Assembly (NCBI GenBank): GCA_013416795.1 | Contig: RQSC01000958.1 | Span: forward strand, 85,376-121,690 | Reading direction: 5' to 3' | Source of the DNA: Prasinococcaceae sp. CCMP 1430 | Taxonomy: Eukaryota; Prasinodermophyta; Palmophyllophyceae; Prasinococcales; Prasinococcaceae | Length of the DNA: 36,315 nucleotides | In this document: one piece after another, positions 29,501 to 35,919 of the stretch | Layout of the letters: each line of letters starts with the position of its first letter | Position numbering within the stretch: the stretch's first letter is position 1 | Position numbers and translations under genes: made by a program | Notes under the pieces: model-generated | What the model saw: only the letters and a program-made list of their open reading frames with translations | The model's database searches: none | Told to the model about the DNA's origin: nothing

Positions 29501-29545
29501 AGCAAGGGCTTCCGGGCCAAGCTGCCTCATCCGGACGGCTACTAA
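23522..29545 (+). CDS. SHOC1/ZIP2-like meiotic crossover protein (XPF-related fold), 2007 aa
   Basis: SHOC1 (Zip2H) proteins form an XPF-ERCC1-like complex with SPO16 and promote class I meiotic crossovers. The ATG at 23522 opens 2007 codons with no internal stop. An alpha-rich block around residues 900-975 (LYLLRQAARHCFQHG, HPKIELLVDKLRSS) precedes an inactive helicase-like segment (WVVAVQHPAAASALVPALA from residue 979, then ILCAWSDIGAGFPWERFGSLVEFDG). Residues 1288-1465 resemble a degenerate XPF nuclease domain (CFDVCHLIIEGHRDVL, SALGASAVFHTTSGQD) without the ERKxxxD active site. A helix-hairpin-helix-like element follows (LNPLSANAILRSGLSVETLL, from 1471). The C-terminal 500 residues are disordered and carry two copies of a D-x-D-E-x-FLTP-x-P motif (from about 1669 and 1831). 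It is longer than known family members and intronless, unlike its neighbours. The identification is by pattern, so moderate. Confidence 0.6.
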   Translation: MEALVAIAATDAEVELHGDPTAAKLPERRELKWTRAPAYLPRDPFEERARELRTVSHACSLSLSEAAEAALAPERLDGALRGLLRAKKDSTASAGVAESAGHAGALPLADDDIDETRESAHAFGVLADPLGELLALALVSDRDVDVREAAESDEARIPARIVTLPAATRVRLQLAPAHREEMWARPSTVAAESTEACTLALLATDAHAISQRRQRKDASAHHLELPMIPKASIGAPNRRSAVATAMAWRDATGMGWDSLQHALHVLSPADVVSEPDAANKRKLAALRRRAMEPGTEIGGASSPLRMASAPAEGVPGAEYSDHGLDVTPAQLARDANAALRRVSAAHFQGGAALLESPVVLGSAAEQRQRASRLFIAAGACSSKSPAGELVPFPPALVSLVRIAERCVPAAAAAYDGMGVRMDETAVVRVNRMLECSGLPLFDTAAVLAEVCIARSTGAPASRTDPSAVSPQEAFNIAHARLTAGVFEDCSVRPASSDDTTFAHRESRTGQKIWGASAISLELPVALTACDVLGPCARIAFASLLKQSTIGAERLGGGYPSSLGSYVGAELVPLVSDGDLAYSDVSRLVVDADLAASYAMFPPPALPPSQVPDFPPPLVDPVALASRLALTTRTLCSGAVSTLYLDWHLSARGACTDRSCFRAKQLVADGAAPRKPARGMPGPGRTRMHVDEVIAAGESAVARAGGSAAALLDALRHAALRDKGGKGWHSTLVIARAIQEGRVSHGPGYFTRCARPSDMTGATADACRRDSAAACGTQDNEEPNGSDGHWLPSLARTQTAGHAQRTRNASSYRQEVWRAPLSELQTSIVKAMRRDYEELLCANGCAVAEACSRGGCRTAFVFDLLEGETDARMAELAAAAPEGASKQGLMSLYLLRQAARHCFQHGISVAHLFLQHALFAAGSRATLLRGELLRETYVALAAAYEAVETHEAVDHPKIELLVDKLRSSAAKAPRQCDGAWVVAVQHPAAASALVPALAASGLQTHCVRRRSSAADVVEGVNIALNEGHECILCAWSDIGAGFPWERFGSLVEFDGMGTCSSLDAFLGEAVHTHGLQHYLVRIDAPNVICDFVREEEGRIGCTAGRADGNKLPANVRLERLCGDCAASDAVPEPQQQARIPNDSPVRCSRLRTGKSVAAQAAVVPRDGGEVQHAQRWPAVQEGSPPPAEALLQRNAARGEDGTVHHTPPRGTTVQPPVPPHITLRGNDFTKQQQVGSGPASAGALPRADGDAGDAETLQTRDVRAWGVVANSAERGVGGASMTPLPSRRRTYRHLVEMDEAGKINLVERVVEMAFDLALSPTTCVAIIDAAQLEGIAALAKDEVAHSHEQGHGGGTAPATSDTVVDIVGELFLAPLSQCFDVCHLIIEGHRDVLRHWPAEADVCLATVASALGASAVFHTTSGQDATGMLLKALVLEEALSAAAGPLTAEAAVAPIAEAPSHAETEMLHLHCLNPLSANAILRSGLSVETLLSLPVAHQQRHTGMSQRLLRHLAAAYAPVRACDNDMRGHEAERLDAQQQRGFGTEEAQREDQERRLRAAAARSDGSLPVDIEDQIGDGAALDEALKSRRRAEAQLTACCDNAEAALHAPDAAQVVHDGGKKAPPFVDRNAGNDLEALDLLEDYGRGVRSVGMAGEEAFPARGTCDVLLGDRDESFLTPLPTGERAQLGQTHTAAAIVAPPFPCGVYAEVRAGGRAVPGHARGGSCGEAPPRCSPQQPRGLDDFDQRRAAVPTSVPDRAGVLGSADGTLHMSHAARAPPLLQSHNEILGRAPSRDHHADQGCDGRSPWDGRFGDEIAAFNPQLAQVDAMLAQDDEDFLTPVPEDEHTRRAVASPTGQDPHPSTWPFTTAAARALDAQRTHHPSPRHPQIDAAAFGPASMFTGRAAQVGNLTGAITTRGVKYGRQQQAGGDAHMLAAAVVATRSRHGSGRGLSCGAKKSAGRRHPAPRRREARPQHSRHKAPSTGGDTGGNGAGTFSKGFRAKLPHPDGY

Positions 29546-29986
29546 TTACGAGAGCCTGCATCATTCCTCAAGTTCCCACTGACACAAAGCACGCCACAGA
29601 GAATTGTACCCCACCCCCACCCCTTCCCTCCCCCCTCGTCTCCGGAGACCTCCCTTCTCCGTCCTCGCTGTGCCTGCAATGCTGCTGTACCATCATGATG
29701 GTACTGTAGTACTAGTACTACTGTACGTACTGAATTTCATTGAAGAAAGTTAAGACCAATTTCCGTCACCCTCAGGCACCTCTACGGACGGCGAGCGTGG
29801 CCCGCGCGTGCACCCACGGGGCGCATTTCGTCGAAGTCTTTTTTGTTGAGGCGACGCGGCTCCTCTCCAAGCATTCGATGGAGATTTGGCTCTGGCTGGC
29901 GGATGGATGGGATGGGAGTCGCCAGCCAGCCGTTGCTGGTGGGCGTCGCTTGGTGCGGACAGTGCATGGCCGAATGGCCTCGTCGC
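29546..29986. other. 3' flanks of the SHOC1-like and coiled-coil genes
   Basis: Converging 3' ends. A CCCCACCCC/CCCTCCCCC pyrimidine tract lies at 29606-29636, followed by two adjacent palindromes (listed separately) and a TGTACGTACTGAATTTCATTG stretch at 29722-29742. No gene is supported. Confidence 0.55.
29687..29721. repeat. Two adjacent perfect palindromes (18 and 16 bp) after the SHOC1-like gene
   Basis: GTACCATCATGATGGTAC (29687-29704) and GTAGTACTAGTACTAC (29706-29721) are each perfect palindromes, one base apart. They are AT-rich relative to their surroundings and begin about 140 bp after the TAA stop. In RNA they could form two small hairpins in the 3' untranslated region, possibly marking cleavage or transcript end. 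Role inferred. Confidence 0.8.
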
Positions 29987-31006
29987 TCAGCCCAGGCCGA
30001 CCGCCGTGAGGCTGGCCCTGTGCTGCCGCACGGCTTGCGCGAAGACCAAGTCAAACGCCGACCCGCCGGGCGCCTCATCGTCGCAAGCCTCCGCCACTAG
30101 CAGCGCTCCTTCACCCGCGTGCTCCGCGCCAGACCGCATGGCCCCTGCTTCGCCTGTGCTTCTGAAGTCAGCATCGCCGCACTCACCTTCGGACGAAGAG
30201 CACGACGACGCTCCCATACGCAGCAGTGGATTCTCCTGCGTCCACTGCTCGATGCGCTCCTCTGCGGCCGCCGCTTGGGCTACAGGCGGTGCGGCGCCCT
30301 CCTCGCTCGCCCTGGCAGCAGCCCGCAGGTCGATGTTCTCGTCAGCTATCCTCCGCAGGTCCGCCGCCGTTGCCTCAGCAGCCTCGCGCTCGCGCACTAG
30401 GGCTTCTCGCGAGCGGTCGAGAGCAGCGCGCAGCGCCTCCGCCTCTGCCTGCGCCTCCACCAGCGCGGCCTCCCTCAACAGCGAGGCGGACACTTCGTCG
30501 AGGAACCGCCGCTGTGGCTCCTGCTCGTCTTCTTTGCGTCGCTGTGGCTGTTCCAGCGCTTTTCGGAGCTCGCTGGCAGCTAACTCGGCTTCGTCCGCGC
30601 GCGCGTTAGCTCGTTGGACGGCTCGGACGAGCGACTCGTTCTCCCGCACGAGACCGTCGCGCTCCGCGCGGAGCGCCTCTGCGCTGCGTCCGACACGCTC
30701 GAGCTCGCTCGTCGATGAGCGCACCGAAGCGCAGTGCTCTGTATTCTCAGCCGCCGCGCCATCTGCGACCGCTGAAGTCCCCGCCACAGTTCCCCATGCT
30801 GCATCCAAGTCAGCCTCCAGCGCAGCCGCGCGGGTGCCCTCTGAGGCGAGCGCTCTCCCCGCCTCCTCCACCACACGGCGGTGCGCCGTGAGCAATGCGC
30901 TGAGCAGCGCGCGCTGCTCGCCCGCCCGCAGCGCGCCGCCGAGGGCGCGCGCGGCGCGCGCGAACTCGCCGAGCGCGCGCTCGAGCTCATCCGTCGGCGG
31001 CGCCAT
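29987..31006 (-). CDS. Predicted coiled-coil protein, 339 aa, function unknown
   Basis: The ATG at 31006 opens 339 residues. An Ala-rich helical N terminus (ELERALGEFARAARALGGAL) is followed by a strong coiled coil from about residue 95 to 235, dense in Glu, Arg, Ala and Leu (for example SELERVGRSAEALRAERDGL, ALDRSREALVREREAAEATA). The tail is acidic and Ser-rich (SSCSSSEGECGDADF) and ends VFAQAVRQHRASLTAVGLG. It has no enzyme motif. It is similar in style to the first gene of the window but not evidently a paralogue. The gene is divergent from the gene at 31317. Confidence 0.65.
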   Translation of the reverse strand: MAPPTDELERALGEFARAARALGGALRAGEQRALLSALLTAHRRVVEEAGRALASEGTRAAALEADLDAAWGTVAGTSAVADGAAAENTEHCASVRSSTSELERVGRSAEALRAERDGLVRENESLVRAVQRANARADEAELAASELRKALEQPQRRKEDEQEPQRRFLDEVSASLLREAALVEAQAEAEALRAALDRSREALVREREAAEATAADLRRIADENIDLRAAARASEEGAAPPVAQAAAAEERIEQWTQENPLLRMGASSCSSSEGECGDADFRSTGEAGAMRSGAEHAGEGALLVAEACDDEAPGGSAFDLVFAQAVRQHRASLTAVGLG

Positions 31007-31316
31007 CACCGCGGGATGGTGCGTGTGGGGAGGGGCGGTCCCCGCGCGCAGGCGGGGCGCCCACCCTTCTCCACGCCTCGTCCCCGGCGCGAGGTGTGCG
31101 CGCCCCCCTCGTTACACGCGGAAATTTGTGTGGGTTTCAGCGCGTTTGCCACCAATCAAAATACGTTCATTTTTTGTTTCAAAACAGCGGTAAACTCATG
31201 CGAAAACACAACCGTCCGCGTTTTTGCACCGTCGCGGCAGTTCCCCGGAGCCGCGGCGTGGCGGCACGCCACAGCGCACGCTCCCCCGCGTGGGAGCGAA
31301 GCGGCTCCGGCGGGCA
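31007..31316. promoter_or_regulatory. Divergent promoter region with a CCAAT box
   Basis: Between the divergent starts at 31006 and 31317. An AT-richer island at 31120-31235 contains CCACCAATCAAAATACG, with the CCAAT at 31152-31156, about 160 bp upstream of the plus-strand ATG, and TTCATTTTTTGTTTC just downstream. CCAAT boxes are bound by NF-Y in eukaryotes, so a promoter role fits. Confidence 0.5.
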
Positions 31317-31922
31317 ATGTCGTGGCGCGACACGCTCTTCGTGTGGCGCGGTGCGCTGGGCGCGAACGGGTCCTGGCACGGCCGGTGGGTGGGCGTCGCC
31401 GCCGCCGACGCGGCACACGCAGACCCGCCGAACGAGGCATCGTATGCTGCCGCCGAGGCCGACGGCGAGTTTGAGGCCGCGCTGGGGGCAAATGCACAGA
31501 TCGCAGGGGGCTGCGTCGCGGAGAGCAGCAGGTATTCCCTCGATGGGGATCAGTGGCACGAAGACGACACGCACGAGCTCGCCGTGGCGCAAAGCATCGA
31601 CGATGGCGGCGGCGGCATTGGGGTTGGCTCGCGGCTCGTTGCGGCGAGTGGCGGCAACGAGTTCGGGCGCTTCGTGAGCGTCGGAAGCCTCGCAGGCGGC
31701 GTCCTGTGCCTTGCACGGAGATACCTGCAAAAGCGCGATGAGAGGTGCGCGATGCGTGCACGTGACGTGCTCAACGCGGCGGCGGCATCAGGAGCGACTG
31801 GCGGGGAAGCGCCATGGCGCACCGCGGCAGAGCTGATGGGCGCGACAGTGCGGCCGCGCAAGCGCGGGCGTGGTGAAAAACCGGCTCTCACAAACAGCAG
31901 CTCACGTCGCGCAAGAGTGTAA
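31317..31922 (+). CDS. Hypothetical protein with N-terminal W-R-D-LFVWRG motif, 201 aa
   Basis: The ATG at 31317 gives MSWRDTLFVWRGALGANGSWHGRWVGV, followed by repeated beta-strand-like units (FEAALGANAQIAGGCV, YSLDGDQWHEDDTHELAVA, RLVAASGGNEFGRFVSVG), a short helix (LCLARRYLQKRDERCAMRARDVL) and a basic tail (RPRKRGRGEKP) resembling a nuclear localisation signal. The spacing of aromatic and Gly residues suggests a compact beta-barrel or jelly-roll domain of a conserved family, but I cannot name it. It is preceded by a CCAAT-containing promoter. The last seven codons overlap, on the opposite strand, the end of the hydrolase gene coding sequence. Confidence 0.6.
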   Translation: MSWRDTLFVWRGALGANGSWHGRWVGVAAADAAHADPPNEASYAAAEADGEFEAALGANAQIAGGCVAESSRYSLDGDQWHEDDTHELAVAQSIDDGGGGIGVGSRLVAASGGNEFGRFVSVGSLAGGVLCLARRYLQKRDERCAMRARDVLNAAAASGATGGEAPWRTAAELMGATVRPRKRGRGEKPALTNSSSRRARV

Positions 31923-33316
31923 GTGAAGAGGCCAAGCCGCAGAGAGCAGCGCGTCCGCAAGATCGGCCTTGCTCGTGGCACCGGTGGCATCTGCACCCGC
32001 GGCCATCAGCCTGGCCTTGAGCTCACGCACGCTCAGCGACAAAAGCTCCGCTCTCGCTGCCGCTGGGTCGCCGCTGGCGGCCGTGCGCGCCGCTCGTGCC
32101 GCCGCGCTCCGCACCCCGTCGGCGAGAGCCTGGGCGCACTCAGCGACGTGCGCGCCCTGGAGAAGGTCGGTGTGGCCAGCACCAGCTATAACATGTAGAA
32201 TGACCTCGGCCGCTGTGCCCTCCTTCGCCACTGCCTCTGCTGCCCTCGCAAGCTCGATGGGCACCACGGTGTCGGCGTCGCCGTGCAGGAGCAGCACTCC
32301 GCAGCGAAGCTTGCGCAGCTTTGGCATCGTCTGGGTGGGGTCGGGAGCACGTCGACGCGCCTGTCATATCGTGTGCAGGAGCGAACACGGACGGATCAGA
32401 GTCGATCTGCGCTCTCATGCGCGCGTGCTGTCATCCTACGAGCGTGCGCACAACCCCTCACCCTTCCTCTTGCTCGCCAGCAGCGTACCTTGCTTCCATG
32501 CTCAAAAGTGTGCGCTGCCCGTCGTACCGCCGGCATCTCCCGCATGTCTACGGCACCACCCTCAAGCGCCAGGAGTGCGTATTCGCGCGGTCGCGAGTAT
32601 GCCAGGTGGACGGCGGCTGTAGCGCCCACACCACGGCCCAGCAGGCAAATGGGTGCGCCCTCAGCGACCCCCAGGCGGCGGGCGACCGTGGGCAGTGCAT
32701 TGCCCACTGAGTCCGCATAGCCACCAACCTTGCAAAGCGCGGCGATTTCTGCGAGCCGGGGCGCGTCAGTGCTCCACGCAGAGCCTGGTAGAGCGACAAC
32801 GACGAGGCTCGATCCCTCCGGCAGCGCGCGGAGCAGCACTGGCGCCGCCCTATCAAAGTCGGTCACGCAGTCCTCGCCGCCGTGAAAGAGCACCACCAGT
32901 GGCGCGGCCGCGGCGCCATCGCGAGCGCGAGCGCACTCCGGGCGTGGCGTCCACGCTCGGTACGCGACATGCGTCCCTCCACGGTCAGCGTCGATGTCCC
33001 CGACCTCGGCCTCTGCGGCGCGCAGGGAGAGTAGTGGCGGGGTACGAGGGGCTGGCATCAGCATGGAATCCCCAGTGCAGGCGCGTCTCACGCGCGCACG
33101 TGCCACAGCCCTCTGCCCCGCAGCCAGCAGCGTCCGCGCGCACGCACTGTGTCTCCCCACGCGAGAGGGACCAAGCTTGATGAGGCCGTCGGAGACGCCC
33201 GGAGTGGCGTCGGCGAACATGCGCGCGGCGCGCGGCAGCAGCAGAGCCGAACGGATTTCATCGCGCGACCAGAACGCCGCAACGGCCGCTGCGCCCGCAG
33301 AGCCCGCCGCCGCCAT
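31902..33316 (-). CDS. Alpha/beta-hydrolase with SAP-like tail; nucleophile serine replaced by glycine
   Basis: Exon 1 is 33316-32489 and exon 2 is 32330-31902, giving 418 residues; the phase-0 intron 32488-32331 runs GTACGC...CCCAG. The fold is recognisable: LVVLFHGGEDCV (oxyanion region), SLVVVALPGSAWS, a nucleophile-elbow strand ICLLGRGVGATAA, the acid loop LLLHGDADTVVP (about residues 289-300) and the catalytic-histidine loop GAGHTD (H329). The elbow reads G-R-G-V-G instead of G-x-S-x-G: residue 229 (codon 32632-32630, GGT) is Gly where Ser is expected. Asp and His are retained. The enzyme may be inactive, or use another residue. A C-terminal segment (ELLSLSVRELKARLMAAGAD, residues 371-405) resembles the helical SAP-like motif found at the ends of many algal proteins. 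The tail overlaps the converging neighbour by 21 bp. Confidence 0.8.
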
Positions 33317-33787
33317 GGGCGCGGCGGGCGGCCCCCTGCCCGCCCCCGCCTACTGCGCCCGCGCCTGCCCCGAGCACCGCCCGCCTGCACGCCGGCCGCG
33401 CGCACGGCGGCGGGCGCGCGGAGTGGCACGCTGCGAGGGCGGATGCGAGCGCGACCCTTCGCGGTTCCGGTTCCCCAGCCACGCGGCTGGGCTTGGATAG
33501 CCAAGCCACTTTGCGTGCATTTTGAAGAAATACTCTCCCGTGGGTAAATAAATCGATGTGCTGACCTGGCAGGTCACTCACAAGGCGACGTGAGGTGGTC
33601 GCACGATGCCAGTGCGCACGGTGGGGTGGGACGGGAAGTTGTGCACACGCCCCTCGCGCCCGCGACGTCACGATGTGTACGGTAGTGAGGTGTGTGTGCA
33701 CGGGGATACAGTACATTTATACATTATCGACGTCCCGCGGCAGCCGCGCCACATCGTGTGGTGCGAAGCAGCACGCGCAATGGGCGC
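33317..33787. other. Hydrolase upstream region and F-box gene 3' flank
   Basis: The left side is the promoter of the hydrolase gene; an AT-richer patch at 33520-33560 has GAAATACTCTCC and GGTAAATAAATCG. The right side has GTGTACGG and a TACAGTACATTTATACATTA patch at 33675-33727 that may hold the F-box gene polyadenylation signal on the minus strand. An inverted repeat at 33562-33576 is listed separately. Confidence 0.5.
33562..33576. repeat. Perfect 7+1+7 inverted repeat upstream of the hydrolase gene
   Basis: TGACCTG and CAGGTCA flank a single G, about 250 bp upstream of the hydrolase start. Symmetric sites of this size are typical for dimeric transcription factors. No binding partner can be named. 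Confidence 0.5.
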
Positions 33788-34513
33788 TCATGCCACAGAG
33801 CGCCAAGGGTAAGCAAAGTGCAGGCTCGCAACGGTAGCGTCATCGAGGCCGCAGCCGCGCACGAGCAGCTCGCGAAGCGCGGGAGCGCACTTGGCCAGCG
33901 ATGCGCGCACGGCACCGCCGCCAAGCGCGCCAATGGCGCGGCAGTTGCGCAGCGAAAGGGCGTGCACGCCAGCCGGAAGCGCCTCCAGGGCGCGAAGGTC
34001 GCACATCGAGCCGCTCAGGTCGCACCGAGAGAGGGCCGGCCCGCATGCTCCCAAGATACTCGCGATGTCATCTGCGGCCAGCCCACTGCAGCCGCTCAGG
34101 GTGAGCGTCTCTATGTTGCGCAGGCACTCGCTCGAGTGCAGCTCATCAACGGCCACCGCAGGCACGGGGACGAAACTCAACTCCAGGTGCCGCAAAACGC
34201 CGCCGCGGCAGCGCACGGCGAGCTCCCACGGCGCGCGCGCGCCTTCGAGGGCGAGGCGCACCCTGTACTGGAAACTCGTGCCGTACGCCTCCCGCCAGGC
34301 GCGGCACACGCACGCCCCGCGGGCGGCCTCCATAGCGGGCGCAGTGGCAAGTATGCGCGCAGTCGCGGCCTGCGGCAGCGACGACCAGGCGCAGCCGACA
34401 CCGCCTGCCGCCTGTCGGCCGGCGTCGCCGCCGCCGTCGCCGCCGCCGCACTTGCGGGGGCTCGGCTCCGCCTCCGCCTCTTCCACATATTTCCCATCGA
34501 GCCACGCGGGCAT
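33788..34513 (-). CDS. F-box and leucine-rich-repeat protein
   Basis: Predicted substrate-recognition subunit of an SCF ubiquitin ligase. The first ATG (34513) gives MPAWLDGKYVEEAEAEPS and a 241-residue protein. An F-box-like segment lies at about residues 42-78 (AWSSLPQAATARILATAP, then ARGACVCRAWREAYG), where the LP, the A-x-VC-x-x-W pattern and spacing match F-box ends. It is followed by about four leucine-rich repeats of the AMN1/cysteine-containing type (LRHLELSFVPVP, IETLTLSGCSGL, LSRCDLSGSMCDLRALEAL, VHALSLRNCRAIGAL, LRELLVRGCGLDDATVASL). The LRR region is short, so the gene may continue in a missing exon or the protein is compact. Substrate unknown. Confidence 0.75.
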   Translation of the reverse strand: MPAWLDGKYVEEAEAEPSPRKCGGGDGGGDAGRQAAGGVGCAWSSLPQAATARILATAPAMEAARGACVCRAWREAYGTSFQYRVRLALEGARAPWELAVRCRGGVLRHLELSFVPVPAVAVDELHSSECLRNIETLTLSGCSGLAADDIASILGACGPALSRCDLSGSMCDLRALEALPAGVHALSLRNCRAIGALGGGAVRASLAKCAPALRELLVRGCGLDDATVASLHFAYPWRSVA

Positions 34514-34595
34514 CGGCTCCTGCGGGGGCACCGCGCGGTGCCTCGCGCAGTGCCCTCTCTTTCCCTCCCCTCTCGTCCCAGGCGCAGCGACGCGC

Positions 34596-34970
34596 TTAGC
34601 CCCTGCGGAGCCAGCCCAACCAGCCAGCCGTCTGCTTCTTCGCTTGCTCCTCGCTCTCGTGCCGCTGCAGCGCGAAAGTCGGCAGCCTCGGCGTATTCGG
34701 CACGCCGTCTTGGGAGCCCGTGCTCGCCGCGATGCCGACCGCCGCTGCGCCCGCCGCGACCGTGCCCACCGCAGCCTTGCCTGCCGCGCCGCCCTTAATG
34801 AGCGTCGCGCCGGCGCCAGCTCCGGCGGCTGCGCCGCCGACAGCCGCAGCCTTTGCGGCGGCCTTGCCTGCCGCGCCGCCCTTGATCAGCGCGCCGCCCT
34901 TCGAGCTCAGCGCCACAACCCCCGCGAAGCCCGCCCGCACAGCCGTCCAGAAGTCGGTCTTGCCCGCCAT
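34596..34970 (-). CDS. Small Ala/Gly-rich protein with an internal LIKGGAAGKAA duplication
   Basis: The ATG at 34970 opens 124 residues: MAGKTDFWTAVRAGFAGVVA, then two copies of ALIKGGAAGKAA/TLIKGGAAGKAA separated by a GGAAAGAGAGA spacer, then VGTVAAGAAAVGIAAS. The C terminus is non-repetitive and charged (PRLPTFALQRHESEEQAKKQ, ending WLGWLRRG). The repeat is also visible in the DNA: 23 bp at 34774-34796 match 34861-34883. The central stretch could be a membrane-inserting or membrane-associated Ala/Gly helix with Lys breaks. The amphipathic WLGWLRRG end and the FWTAVRAGFAG start support membrane contact. Family unknown. The frame is open upstream to 35138 without another ATG. Confidence 0.55.
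   Translation of the reverse strand: MAGKTDFWTAVRAGFAGVVALSSKGGALIKGGAAGKAAAKAAAVGGAAAGAGAGATLIKGGAAGKAAVGTVAAGAAAVGIAASTGSQDGVPNTPRLPTFALQRHESEEQAKKQTAGWLGWLRRG
34774..34883. repeat. 23-bp direct repeat inside the Ala/Gly-rich gene
   Basis: GCCTTGCCTGCCGCGCCGCC plus CTT occurs at 34774-34796 and again at 34861-34883, 87 bp (29 codons) apart, so the protein reading frame is preserved. The near-identity at DNA level argues for a fairly recent in-frame duplication. Confidence 0.8.
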
Positions 34971-35919
34971 CACCACCTCCCCTCTGGAAAGCGCGGCCAG
35001 CACCGCAGCGCGCTGCCGCGGAACACCGAACCGAACGAGCGCCCTCCCTCTCCGCCGGCGCGAGCGGCGCGGCGGGGGGGAAGGGGAGGGGGGGGGCGGG
35101 CTCGCGGGTGCGCGCGCGGTGTGGCGCCCCCGCGACAACCTGTGCGCAGTTCAAACGCGCGGCGCCCGCGCTCGATCGAAGCGACGGGACGGCAAAGCCG
35201 CAAAGGATTCCGAAAATGTCAATTTCAAAAACATGCAAAAAATCTCCGGAATATTGCTTGTAATATCCCCATCCCGGGAAACGCGACGGGGGCGGCGGCG
35301 CGCGCTTTTTTTCCTTCTCCCATCGCTCTCCCGAAGATTTTGAATTTGCTTTTAAAATATGTTTTATTTTAAAAGGCCTAGGCGTTGATTTTGATGTACC
35401 TAGTATTATGGGTAAATAAAATTTAATCAGGGTTCGCATTTGATATGGATTCGGTTGTCAAGGATGGCCTCGGATGTTGCGGTTGCGCGCGCCCTGGGTG
35501 GAGGCGGCAGGCGGGGGCTCCGCCTCGCGACGCGCCAATTTTCGTCCGCAGCATTCGCATTTCGTGTTTGCCTTCCGCGCATTTCTCGCGCGACCGCGGA
35601 GTTCGAGTTCGGGAGCTCCTTCCGGAGCGCGCGACTTTGGGAAAAAGTTCGGGCTACTTTTGACACAAAAACGACACTTAAAATGATTTTGTGAATTATG
35701 GAAAGTTTGGAAATTTGGGAAGCTCGGCTGGGAACTCCGGGGAAAAGCGCCCGAACCCGGCGCATTTGCGCGAGACACGCCGGGCAGCGCCGCGCCGCGC
35801 AAAAGCGCACCACCCGGGGCAGCTCAGCCGACGCTTATTAACCTAAAACATAAACCCTATTATCTAAACCCCCTAAAAGTCAACCTAAACCAAGACCCTT
35901 CGCGGGGGGGGGCACACAG
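34971..35919. other. Long AT-richer intergenic region between divergent genes
   Basis: About 950 bp upstream of both the Ala/Gly-rich gene and the GGCT-like gene. Composition drops sharply from the usual GC: 35200-35290, 35335-35450 (TTTTAAAATATGTTTTATTTT) and 35640-35725 are AT-rich, mixed with GGAATTC/GGAACTCC-type sequence. No conserved protein is recognisable in any frame. It may hold decayed repeat sequence and two promoters. Confidence 0.5.
35831..35892. repeat. Degenerate CCTAAA-rich tract
   Basis: Within 60 bp the words CCTAAA, CCCTA, CTAAACC, CCCTAAA and CCTAAACC recur, resembling a decayed telomere-type repeat (CCCTAA or CCCTAAA). The copies are irregularly spaced, so chance in an AT-rich patch is possible. 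Confidence 0.35.

Noticed and set aside
33562-33576. Nuclear-receptor response element
   Set aside because: TGACCTGGCAGGTCA looks like such a half-site pair, but nuclear receptors of this type are confined to animals and relatives; only the symmetry is reported.
33891-35372. 493-codon plus-strand frame across the F-box and Ala/Gly-rich genes
   Set aside because: It runs through two unrelated minus-strand genes and an AT-rich intergenic region, so it is not one protein.
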